Source: Nemopilema nomurai (Eukaryota > Cnidaria > Scyphozoa > Rhizostomeae > Rhizostomatidae). Taken from it: DNA of 64,000 nt. The notes beneath the pieces are model-generated. The model ran no database searches. It was given only the letters and a program-made list of their open reading frames with translations, and was not told the origin of the DNA. The stretch's first letter is position 1. Each line of letters opens with the position of its first letter. This document shows positions 11,886 through 22,442 of the stretch, piece after piece. Made by a program: the position numbers and the translations under genes. The DNA is taken from positions 1,172,420-1,236,419 of the forward strand of contig ML133422.1 of NCBI GenBank assembly GCA_003864495.1, written 5' to 3'.

Positions 11886-12269
11886 ACGCTTTTTTATAAG
11901 GAACCTACCTCAAGGGTTAGTTCCAAAAGTTCCTTATTCGTAGACCTCAAATCTTAGTACTAGAATTTCCTTAAAGTTCCTTAATTTTCACTGCACATCA
12001 ATAGGCCTTAGCACTTAATAGAGAGAGGGGCGAGATAGACTATGCGAAAACTACTCAATAAAGTACTTGACACACGAATAGCAAACAATCTATGCGAATA
12101 TTGGCTGTAAATTAATGGAACGGGCTTTTTAGCTCTTGATGCTTGCAGTTATAAAAAAATTTCAAATCGAAAAGTTCCTTAGTGATTTCGTTTTTAGTAG
12201 TATAGGTTCTTTAAATATTTCGGTTTCTACATGTAGGTTCCTTATAAAGTGGTTCCTTATAAAAAGCGT
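11886..12269. mobile_element. MITE, dispersed family A, copy 1
   Basis: The left end ACGCTTTTTTATAAGGAACC and the reverse complement of the right end (ACGCTTTTTATAAGGAACC) are inverted repeats. The adjacent AAGGAACCTAC/GTAGGTTCCTT pair extends the symmetry. The body closely matches 20184-20626, and an internal part matches 31932-32040. It is about 384 bp, with no coding capacity. Confidence 0.85.
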
Positions 12270-12885
12270 GTAATACACTTGAAAACGCATCTTCTAAAAT
12301 GCATTAAATATGCCAATGTTTCTTTGAATATACACGTTTACTTAGGGGCTGTTAGTATGCGGGTATAGAGTAGAAGGGGTCAAATGTACCTTACAGACCA
12401 TTTCAACGTGGATTGTTAAGAATATGGATGGAAATCCTGTAAATAGTTCCCGCTATGACTGGATTTGACTTTCTTTAAATGTAGTATTTACAATTAGGCC
12501 ACTTTAGATGGTAGCTCAAAAACTCTGCAATTTGAAGAAAAAGTTTAGAGACCAATGAATCTTTACCGGGACTAGAGAGCTAGGGGTGCCCAGGGAGGCT
12601 GGGCCCCCATTGTTAATGCCAAAAGATTGACAAATTTCTACTTTCTCTTTTGCTATTTGCAATATTTTGTGCAACGGCTCCCCTTGTTTTTTCAATAGCA
12701 CTAAACTTTTGGTTGGTATCTGAAAAAATGTGTAGATCTTCTCTGAAACAAAATGCTGATGATGGATGCTAGCTGTCACAGGCAGTTTTTGTCCCCTGGC
12801 AAACATTTCCTAAGGGGAAGCCCTGGGATCAAGCCTTGGTCACAATGGTTTTGTGATGTGTCAGCTGACAAAATGGAGCAAGCTG

Positions 12886-12932
12886 ATTGGTCAACCAATC
12901 TTGGGAATTTACCACGGGATACGCATATAAAG
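12886..12932 (+). promoter_or_regulatory. Promoter of IkB-like copy 2: CCAAT pair, kB-like site, TATA box
   Basis: An inverted CCAAT pair (GATTGGTCAACCAATC) is followed by GGGAATTTAC at 12903-12912, one base from the NF-kB consensus GGGRNWYYCC. TATAAAG follows at 12926-12932, about 80 bp before the ATG at 13011. Spacing predicts a start site near 12957-12962. NF-kB control of IkB genes is known in other animals; that it happens here is inferred. Confidence 0.55.
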
Positions 12933-13010
12933 AGACGTCGATGACGACTACAATACACCATAGTCACGCACTTTTAGTGAAAGGAGAGACACTAAAAAAA
13001 TAAAAGAAAA

Positions 13011-15595
13011 ATGGATGAAAAATACTCATCAACAGAAGCTGTCGATTCAGGTTTCTGTGATTCATACGATTCCATTAGAGAGGGAGTTGCATCCCTTAAC
13101 ATCGAAGACTCTAAATTTGTGGATGAGAAAATTTGCAGAGCAGAGTTCCAGACTGGCTGTGAAACAATCCAGGAAGATGTTAAAGAAGATCCTCTTCTTC
13201 AAGTTGATAAAGACGGAGATAGGTGAGAGCACAAAGGAATTTATGGCAAATTCTTACTTGATATTAGTTTATTTTACTAGGTTTGCTGAGAAAAACACTA
13301 CGAAGTATTCGGAAATTGCGTCAGTTAGGCCTAGGGGAAATCTTGACGGCCAGGAGGGAATTTCCCGATGACTCTTCATTATCTGTGCGGTTTTTCCCCA
13401 AACGTTTTGTTCTAGTCACCGTACTTTCCCTTTTTCTTCGTGAATCATTATTAAGATGTTGCCATATCCATATAAAGCAAAATATGCAACTTTTAAATCC
13501 CGATTCTTAAGGTTCGCCAGATAAGCTACCAATCATATACGGGAGTAAAATTCGTCTGTCAGGATTTTAGCCATAAAACGAGAACTTTTTTTAAACTTGC
13601 GACTTTCGAAATCTACATTATTCCATAAATATAAAGTACCTTTATGGCGAAATAACATAATTCAGGCATTTTTCAAGCTACAAGAATGCAAGGTACAACC
13701 TATTTTTGGTGTATACAGTGCTTTATTTCTATACCTTTCAAAAATAAAATTATTTTTTCACAATGACAAGGTTTTTTCACATGAAATGCAAATTGAATTG
13801 GCAAAAATGTAAAATATTCTTGTTTGAAATGTTGCAGCATTTCAGCAATTTTGCAGCATTTTTGTATGCATTAATTCCTTTAACATACACAACTTATAGT
13901 TTGTTCTTGCCAAGTATGAAGAAGGCACGATTTTGTTTAAAATGCTTGTTGTATTTGTGTTGCTTTATTGTGAAATAATTAAAAATCATTTCATGTGCAT
14001 TTAATGCAGCTATTTTTCTTCTTACAGCTTGCTGCACCTGACCATAGTTAAAGGACACACAAAGGCTGCATTGCAGATAATAGATATAGCATCACCATTG
14101 TTGTTAAATGCACAGAACATGCTTGGACAGGTAAGACCCTGTTTATATGATACCTGTTAGAAACCTGAACATGTTAAAAAATATAGTTGGAAACTTGAGA
14201 ATAACCTCTGGTAATATCTAATGTTGCCTATCTTCTTGTATTTAATGTAGAAGAATATTTATTGTCTTTATTCACTTGATGTCTTTCTTTTCTAAACAGA
14301 CACCACTAATGTTAGCAGTCATTGTTCAGTCTATGCCTGTCATGAGAAAGCTTGTAGATATCGGTGCAGACCTTGGACTCTGTGATGTCTATGGAAATAA
14401 TGTTATTCATCTGGCTGCAACTTATGGACTGAATAATTCCCTCAAAGAGCTTTTCACAGAGAGTCAGTGCATACCCAATAAAGAATTAGCCATCACCTAT
14501 GAAAACTTGCTTGAATCGAGAAATGCAGAAGGTATGCAAAAGTTCAGGGTTTCTTTTATTTGGTTTTCCCTCCTACCAGTGTTTCATCATTGCCCGGTGT
14601 TATTGATAGATGAAATAGTTTCCAATGTGATGCTATGTTTTTTATGTAATCATCTTTTCCATAATTGGTTTATTTGACTTGGTGTTTAGAATGTTTAGAA
14701 GATAACTCCTTGTCATCCTTCATAGAATGGCTGCTACCATTAAGATAGAGCTGTTCTATAAAGGCACATTCTATATACCAAATGTGATTGACTGCTATGT
14801 TTATATTGAGCGTAATGCATGAAATTGAATGATATTGCAAAATTTATTCTTCCTTTTTTTCCAGGCTTCACACCATTTCATTTGGCAGTCATGAATAAGT
14901 TTTTTGAAGCAGCCTCTATATTGAATTATATTGGTGCAGATGTCAATGCAATGGTAAGTTGAAAAACACAACTACACACTTGTTGTTGGACAGTTCTCTA
15001 ACTTGAATCATGTTCCACTGATCATACTATGACCACACAAGACTTCTGATCATGACCATTACCTTGAATATTATGCTCATATTTTGTTGGCACACAGATG
15101 TTTTTAATTTACAGCAACAAGATGTGCTAGCTTTGAAATATTCATATTAAATCAATTGCTATGGCAATCAGGCAGGGAAACCATTGGACCTCTCAAATTG
15201 ACAGATTTTCCTGCTTGATGCAAATTTAAGCAGAACATTCAATCAAACTCCATTGCTCTCCTTAAATTGCATTTATGTCTTATCTTCTTTGTTTTCAAAC
15301 AATCTGTAATCACAAATTTGGTCCCAAACAGGACTACAAATCTGGTTTTACGTCCCTACACCACCTTGTAACAATGGGAAACATAGAAAGATTGCAGGCT
15401 TTTATCGACGAGTTTCACCCCAACATAGATGCAAGGTCCTATGCTGGTATCACACCATTGCAGCTAACTATTGGCTGTAAATTTCCTGAAATTGCAGATG
15501 TACTAATAATCAATGGTGCTGACACTGAATTTGAGACTGATGACTGCTACTCCTGGGCAAGAGCTCACCTTAGAGAGGAAATGGTAAATAGTTAA
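13011..15595 (+). CDS. IkB-family ankyrin protein, copy 2 (NF-kB inhibitor-like)
   Basis: Five exons: 13011-13222, 14028-14130, 14300-14531, 14865-14953, 15332-15595, in frame, 299 aa. The N-terminus carries DSGFCDS at residues 12-18, a beta-TrCP-type degron with the second serine one residue later than in IkB-alpha. Six ankyrin repeats follow, with cores SLLHLTIV, GQTPLMLAV, NNVIHLAATY, GFTPFHLAV, GFTSLHHLV and GITPLQLTI. It lies downstream of copy 1 on the same strand; exons 1, 2 and 4 have identical lengths in the two genes and all intron phases match, so the pair arose by tandem duplication, while protein divergence shows it is old. Predicted role is cytoplasmic retention of Rel/NF-kB. 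The end is uncertain: a donor (ATG|GTAAAT) at 15584 and a strong acceptor before 15785 would replace the last three residues. AATAAA at 16079-16084 is a likely poly(A) signal. Confidence 0.88.
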
Positions 15596-15784
15596 ATTAT
15601 TTAAAGTATTGCAATTTCTCTATTGTTTGTATCCAAGTTGCTTCATATTTCTTTACATATTTCTTCAAGATACTTTACATATTGGAAAATGAGAGTTCCT
15701 CTTTTCTTTTATGTAGAAAATTTGCTCAACTGTAGTTTATTATTTGAGTTATGCTTGACTTTTTCTTTCCTTATTTCTCCACAG

Positions 15785-15808
15785 TTGGTGCAATATGGAT
15801 TGGTGTAG
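15785..15808 (+). CDS. Possible alternative last exon of IkB-like copy 2
   Basis: A pyrimidine-rich tract ending TTATTTCTCCACAG (to 15784) precedes seven in-frame codons (LVQYGLV) and TAG 15806-15808. Joined to the donor in exon 5 (after ATG at 15581-15583), the protein would end REEMLVQYGLV instead of REEMVNS. Both ends are in frame, and the sequence alone does not decide. Confidence 0.45.
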   Translation: MVQYGLV

Positions 15809-17503
15809 TCTATGCATCAGTTGTGTCTCACACTGCTGGTGACATCATGCACATAGCAAGAATCTGGACAACCATAGTGGCCACATGTTACCACTCCATA
15901 GTCAACAGATGCTGTTACTGCTGTTATTGTTATACCGTGCCCATTATAGCCTGGTTAGAGTTCAAGTACCAAGCTGCTGATGCTATTCCTGATGAGGTAT
16001 AATGAAATGAGTCAATCCCAATCTTTCATACAAGCAGGCAGTGTTTGATGATAATGAACAATTTGTTTTGATTTCAGCAATAAACTGAAAAAGTTGAAAG
16101 TTTATTATATACATATTTCAGTTTGCTCATTTTAGTTGCTGTTCAAAGAAATTTTTTAGAAAAGTTGCATAAAAAATACTAATTATGTTTCAGTTTGAGT
16201 AACGAAAATTGCACATAAAATTAGATCAACGTTTTGTGTGTAAATTTTTAACAAATGTCGAACAATAATAAATATCTAACAATAAATTTCTAACAAATGT
16301 CGAAAAGCTGACATGTTTGAAGAAAAATTTAGACAACCATTCTCAAGATGAAAATCGACTCTGAAGTTTCTGTGAATGTTTTTTCTTTGACCAATGTTGT
16401 TGTTAATGTAGAAAAATGTAAACCACTTCCAAATATCCAGTTTTTTCTGCCAAATGACAATTTCTTCTGTACCTCAGTTGCCAACAAGGTAAAGAGCACT
16501 GTCAACTTTACTTGAGCTAATGCAGGCATCATTCTGATTTCCATTTGTCAACCAAAAATATAGATTTTTCTCATCTAGATCACAATAGAGTATAAGCCTA
16601 TGTTGCCTGATTTTTAGAGGATGATGATGGTTTTGGGGCCAGCCCAATCTCAATCTAAGAAGTCAGTTACAAAACTTTTAAAAACTGCATAAAACCTTGT
16701 TGAACACCTGGATGTCATCACCTGCTAATTTTCAAGAAAAAGCTAGTAAGCAACAGAGCTCGTAAAATAATAAAGGAAGAAACAATCGTTTTTGCAATTT
16801 AACTAGGGTTTGTGAGTATGGTAGCACAAGATATTATAGCCTACGTTGAATTTGTCCTCTGGCTGAGCACCTGTCTAAATCACCAAGCGTTTTTCTCTGT
16901 GATGGTCACGGGTAGAATTTCAGCTGAACTTGATCCTTACAGATCACATCAGCTGGTTAACTCCATGCCCCTGGGCTGTTGCCAGTTACTTATTCTGACA
17001 AATGCTTTTAGCATGATGTGCAGCAACCACGCCCAGATCTTGTATCCTGTTAGGGTGAACCGTCTGCGCATGCCTATGATAGACCCTTGCTGCAGGGCCA
17101 TTCTTTTCCACATTTCTCGCTCGATACGTTGACAAAAGCACGTGGCAGGCTTTTCCTCGATAGATTAACACGAATAGTTTAATTTCTTGTGTTCCTTGCT
17201 AAAAGCAAAGGTTATCGGGTATAGACTACCATACTCCAATGAAAGTTCTCATGCTTTTGTAATTCCCGATAGTAAAAGCGAGTTAATAGTTGGCCTTTCA
17301 TTGAGATATGCCAAATATGCTGCAGTTCGTATATTTCGTCAGCGTGAGTCTGGTTTCCTCGAGGTCGGTTTTCACATGTTTGTTTCAAACTTCGACTGGG
17401 TTACAGTCACCTTTTTCTGCTCTTCCAATCAAATGGCAGGGGAAATGTGACTACAAGATGCTATGTATGTAACTGAATCTATCTCGTCAAATATAATTAC
17501 TAA

Positions 17504-17955
17504 GATCCCGTTTACACTACAGAAAAAGGACGTAGCTGTTTGGCTTCGTTCTTGCTTGGGCCCTTGCTTACAGCAAAAAGTAACGGAAACCAAATTTGAC
17601 CCCGTTTACAATTTCACTTGCGCAAGCATGCGCCGTGGCTTGATTTTCTGTCCGCGGAAAGTTTACTTACGTTTGAAATGACCATGTATGTTTTCCTTTA
17701 ATCAAATCAAACAAAGGCTCTGAAGTAATTTTCTCTGGGATTCAAACATCGCAGTTTTTAGATGTTTTAATTTGGCGCAGTGATGTTGGTCTATCAATTT
17801 GCGAAAGCCTCCTTCGAACCGCAGCAAAAGTCGTTTTTGCATCGGAACCAAAAAGTTCCGTTTCTGCTTCTATTTACAAAAGAAAAACGAGGCACAATTT
17901 GATAACAGAACCAAAAAGCTCCGTCAGTTCTTTTTTCTGCAGTGTAAACGGGCTC
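17504..17955. mobile_element. MITE with GAkCCCGTTTACACTrCAGAAAA termini
   Basis: The left end GATCCCGTTTACACTACAGA and the reverse complement of the right end (GAGCCCGTTTACACTGCAGA) form long inverted repeats about 450 bp apart. A second CCCGTTTACA copy lies at about 17602. There is no coding capacity. Target duplications are not clear, so the superfamily is undecided. Confidence 0.75.
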
Positions 17956-20183
17956 CAAAGCTTGGCACTTTTGTTGACCCTTGCATGCCCTGACCAATCG
18001 ATCCGTGAATTAAAGATGGAAGTACGCCCTTGTTTTAATCGACTGGGTTTGTTAGATCACATCCTATCATGCTCTGAACAATTCTCTTCCCAGCACGGTG
18101 TACTATTACTTGTGGTTTCAAGTGTCATTTTTATTTCGAAGAAATAAATTTTCCGTTAACAATGCGTCTAGGTATTCGACCTTTTGAATGGGTATTGACG
18201 ACGAAATCCAATAGGATCGTCTGTTTGCGGTTGCGGGGTTTTTTACAACTCCACTCGCGTTACATTTTGAGCATCTGTTGTGTAACTTGGTTCCATCTCC
18301 CAAATTATAATAATAATAATAACCATCATGAATCCAGCTGTCTAAGCTGTTGTCCCGTTAACGGATTCGTGAATTTTTGTAGCCGTCAACTGCTTTGGGG
18401 CACTTATATACTGAAGATATCAAAGTACTATGCCAGAATCGCGCACTTGTGACATTTTGGACCAAGGATGTAGTCGCAGAATCTTAACAAGGGGGCCTAC
18501 AGTACTGTGAGAGAGTAATGGGTGCGATCCTTGAGACCACGCCCATTTTACCGCGTGTCCCGTACCAAGCTAATTTTTCTTAGGAAATATGAAATACCTA
18601 TACCCAGCGCTTTTTAATAAATATCTAGAAGAGAAGCGCGAGCCATGTTTTACAGAAGATTTTTGCCTTTTCGCTTTCCTTTCATTTCTTCGATTTATAA
18701 GCCCAGTCCTTAGATGATCAGAAGATTAAAAAACCACAGGGCTGACCATCTTCAAACTCTGAGCATTTAAATCAACGTTGATGCTGTCTACATTGCTTTC
18801 CCCGTAAATCTGTCAATATGCATTTTTCAAATCTCTGGCTCAACTTTATTTAGGACATCACTGTAAATTTATCAATAGTAAGTCTAATATCGATGTCGTT
18901 CATCGCGATGTCGTTCTTTGCGAAATTTCCGTATGCCAACATTTGATTCTGAATTTATATTGCAATAAACCATAAGCGAGAGCACTTGTTTCCGCAATGT
19001 AGTATATTTAAAATCTCCAGCTGGAAAAAGTAGCTTTTGGACTAGCATTTGGTATGACATATAAACTTTGTATGTAGAAGGCCATTGAATCTGGATTACG
19101 ACATCTTGTGTAAGAGTGGCATAACCATACCTCAGGATTTTCAAGATTGCAGATTTTAAATCACTAGAGGGTTGTAAGAGCGCATGGTTGTAAATGAACA
19201 ATCACCTTCATTCACACCTAAATTTTAGTCGATCTGCAACCGGCTATTTATTTTGTCAGCTTTTGGTCGTTTTCCGGTTTGCACACTCTGAGAAGTGTCG
19301 GATGAACAAGTACTTCAAAAACTGGTTCATATTTCTTGCTATAGCGAACTTTAATTTCATTGACCTTCTTTTATTTTCATTCTAGACCGTTGCTCGTCGG
19401 TGTGAAGTGAGAGAGGAAGAAAATCGCCCCCTTTCTAAGGAGCATTGCACGTTTTTGCATGGTGCGTTTAGAAACCGTTAATGGAAATCAAGAGGTAAGT
19501 TTGTCTTGCTTCGCTAAAGGTTTCTGTCAAAAGTCTTGGAACACCACCGATACCTCGTAGGCTAGGATCGTACGCTGAATAATTATCAGCAGAATGTAAC
19601 AATTAATGTGGGCTTTAAAGAATTCTAGAAGGAATTGGGGCATCTACTTTTGCACGTTGTACCACGTTGTGCTGCATGACGCTTGAGTCATGAGATGATT
19701 GCATGAGAAACATGAGGGGGTTTCCCACCAAAAATTACGTAATAAATGACATTTTCCTTATTACCAACACTTTTTGAGGGGACCCGTGGGATGTTTGCAG
19801 TCATAGGCGTGTCAAATAAATGAACAATGCAAATATTAGAGAGAATATTGAGGTGTTCCTCGGACTTTTAGCAGACACCTATCTTATGTATAACTTTTAC
19901 TACAACGCATTCACTAGATCGATACCCTGTCACGTTTCCAGCGCAAGCTTCTTTGTTGTCGTCTATTACGTCACATGTATAAATAGAACACGGCACGAAC
20001 ATTGGCCAGATGACTGCAGAGTGAACGTGGCGTGTTGATGTCGTGTGTGACGTAAAGGGACAAGGTAAGCTAGCTTCTGAGCTGATGCACAACACTGAGG
20101 ATGAATGGAAAAGTGCATGTCACCTACGAAAGCTTCTTTGGCGTTAACTGCCATACAAGCAATGAATACTTCGATGATAGAAC

Positions 20184-20626
20184 ACTCTTTTTTTATAAGG
20201 AACCTACCTCAAGGCCTAGTTCCAAAGGTTCCTTATTCGTAGACCTCAAATCATCAGATTTTAGTACCAAAAGTTCCTTGAAGGTTCCCTAACTCTCACT
20301 GCACGTCAAATGCCATAGAAATAGTAGAAACAGGAAAAACAAAAAAATTTGAATTTCGTCTTTACCTAATAGAGAGGGGGCGAAACAGCATATGTGGAAA
20401 CTACTCAATGAAGCACTTGACACAGCACGAATAGCAAACAATCTATGCGAATATTGGCTGCAAATGAATTGAACCGGGTTTTTAGTTTATGATGCTTGCA
20501 GTTATAAAACTTTCTGAAATCGAAAGTTTCTTAGGGATTTCGTTTTCAGTAGCATAAGTTCTTTAAATATTTCGGCCTTCTACATGTAGGTTCCTTATAA
20601 AGTGGTTCCTTATATAAAAAAGTGTG
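20184..20626. mobile_element. MITE, dispersed family A, copy 2
   Basis: It has the same ends (TTTTTATAAGGAACCTACCTC ... GTAGGTTCCTTATAAAGTGG) and body as 11886-12269, with small insertions making it about 443 bp. Divergence between the copies shows they are not recent. It is non-coding. Confidence 0.85.
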
Positions 20627-20892
20627 TATTAGAGGATCGGTGCAGTTCTCTTCAATTCCGATGTAGATTTGCATGAGTGATTTTATTATTTGCTTCTGGA
20701 GTCAGATGCTAAAAACTTATTCATCTTCAATGCGGTTATATGCTACTTGCGTGAAATGATGTCAAATGATATGAATGGATCGAAAGCCAGGAGGCTTGAT
20801 CACGTGGGCTCGAAACCCATAAACAATTTCCGTTTCACGGGGAAGCCCCGCTTACAGCAGAGTTATTTCAGTCTAGAGAGGAATGTAACAGC

Positions 20893-21621
20893 CAGGGGCG
20901 GACTGGCCAGTCGGGCCACCGGGCTGGGGCCTGAAGGGCCTCCCTCAGCAAGAGCCACAAAGGGCCCCTTTTCTTGTATAGAATTATTTCAAAATTATAT
21001 GATTTAAAATAGTAGTAGCTAGTGCAGTGGTGCAACGCACAATGGTTGGGGTTAGAGCAACTCCTAGGTGCCCGCCAAGTGGTAGAGTCCCCTATGCAGC
21101 AAACTATTACTACTGCTACACATTTGCACTGATTAATGAAAATTATACCAGTAGTAGTAGTTTGGGGTAGTAGAAGAAGTAGTAATCAGTACCACTGCTC
21201 TGAGGCCCTTAGGAGTTGCTCTAAACGCATCCACTGTGCGTTACGCCACTGCAATAGCTACTACTATCTCAAGTTAAATTACTTTGAAAAAATTTTCTAC
21301 AAGAAAAAGGGCCTTTGTGACCCTTGCTGAGGGTGCCTTGTCGGGGGGGGGGGGGGTTTGGGGGCTCCTAATGCTAGTGCCAGTGCAACAACTCAAGAGT
21401 ATCGAAAATAGTTATGACGATGATGATTTCTACGTTTATAGCTACTTGTTTGTACATAGTGAGCGAGAAAAAACTGTTTGAAATATGTTTGGTAGTATTT
21501 TAAGCCAATGTGAAATGTTTGTCTGAAAAATTTTCCGGGAGAGTACCCTAGGTATTTTTCGGTTTCGGGCCCCTCTCTTTGAAATCGCCCGGACCCCTAT
21601 TTAGGTGCTAGTCCGTCCCTG
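20893..21621. mobile_element. hAT-like element, non-autonomous, with a nested insertion
   Basis: The left terminus CAGGGGCGGACTGGCC and the right terminus (reverse complement CAGGGACGGACTAGCAC) are inverted repeats. The flanking 8-mers GTAACAGC (20885-20892) and GTAACAAG (21622-21629) agree at six of eight positions, consistent with an old hAT target duplication. The interior contains the fold-back at 21010-21266 and a run of about 13 G at 21343. No transposase is visible. Confidence 0.75.
21010..21266. mobile_element. Fold-back MITE nested inside the hAT-like element
   Basis: TAGTAGTAGCTAGTGCAGTG at 21010 is mirrored by the reverse complement of the segment ending 21266. The symmetry runs on for about 60 bp per arm (GTAACGCACA and TTAGAGCAACTCCTA blocks on both sides). 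The spacer contains AGTAGTAGTAG runs. A later insertion into the older hAT-like copy is the simplest reading. Confidence 0.75.
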
Positions 21622-22442
21622 GTAACAAGCAAAAGACTCTTAGATCCTTTCATGAGTTTCAATCATGATGAATTTCAATCCCCCGTTTTGAGTTTCAATC
21701 AATTAATATAGCCACGCTTATGAACAGGCTTTAAAGCTTGACATTTTTGCGATGTCCTCTCTGCCACTCCTCTCTGCCAAAGATGGCCGCCTGTTTTCAT
21801 TTCGGGCCATCCAGGGTAATTCTTCGTGCTAGCTAGATAATTTCCTAATTATAGAACCCCACAGTTTGACTCTTTCATCCATCACTTCTGTTTGAAAACT
21901 TGCGCTCGTTTCTACATTTAGGGAAGGTAAGTTACAACTCAAATGGTAATCGAAGCGGACAAATTTAAGAAAGTTTTTCCTTTTGCCCATCCAAAGTTTG
22001 CAGGCATTGCATTTTCATAGTGATGGAAGTGCTTATTTTGCAAGTTGCGGAATAAAAAGGTTGGTAATGAGATGGCTTGGAGCTTATTTGCGAAGGTGCG
22101 TGTCAGTATTTTTAATAGTGTGGTTTTAAAAACCTCATCCAGAACAGGAAGGTCTAAGGCAAAGTAAACCTTGCTGACAAATAGCGTGCTTGTCTTGATT
22201 CCACATGTTCCTAACAGTTAATTAAAAAAATATCATATTTTTATGTTCAGCTTCTAGTCTTAGTTTTCTAGATTCACAACAAAATTTTCCTCACTATTGT
22301 TTCCATACTATGTTTTTCATTTTAGACCTTGCAGACTTGAGTAGAAGAGATTCAAAAATGTCTTCAAACAATCAAGCAATCAGAATGCTGAACTGGACAG
22401 GGAAATTACAAATAATTGTTATATATACAGCTATTGTTCACT

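Larger units (their letters stand above)
8161..13010. other. Region between the two IkB-like genes
   Basis: About 4.8 kb comprising the 3'UTR and flank of IkB-like copy 1, then the promoter of copy 2. It holds the 19-bp minisatellite, a short TA/GA microsatellite, a tRNA-like SINE head, one MITE of a dispersed family and a compact promoter, each listed separately. I see no supported gene. The longest minus-strand frame (12516-12806) has no recognisable domain. Confidence 0.6.
15809..22442. other. Region without a supported gene between IkB-like copy 2 and NDUFB8
   Basis: It begins with the 3'UTR of IkB-like copy 2 (AATAAA at 16079). The rest holds three MITE insertions (17504, 20184, 20893) and a nested fold-back, listed separately. 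Frames of up to about 106 codons (such as 16812-17132 plus and 18884-19201 minus) show no domain and look random. A segment at 19386-19494 is bounded by good acceptor and donor signals but has no open frame; it could be a non-coding exon. Confidence 0.55.

Noticed and set aside
19386..19494. Segment with good acceptor and donor boundaries
   Set aside because: It has no open frame connecting to any gene; possibly a non-coding exon but unsupported.
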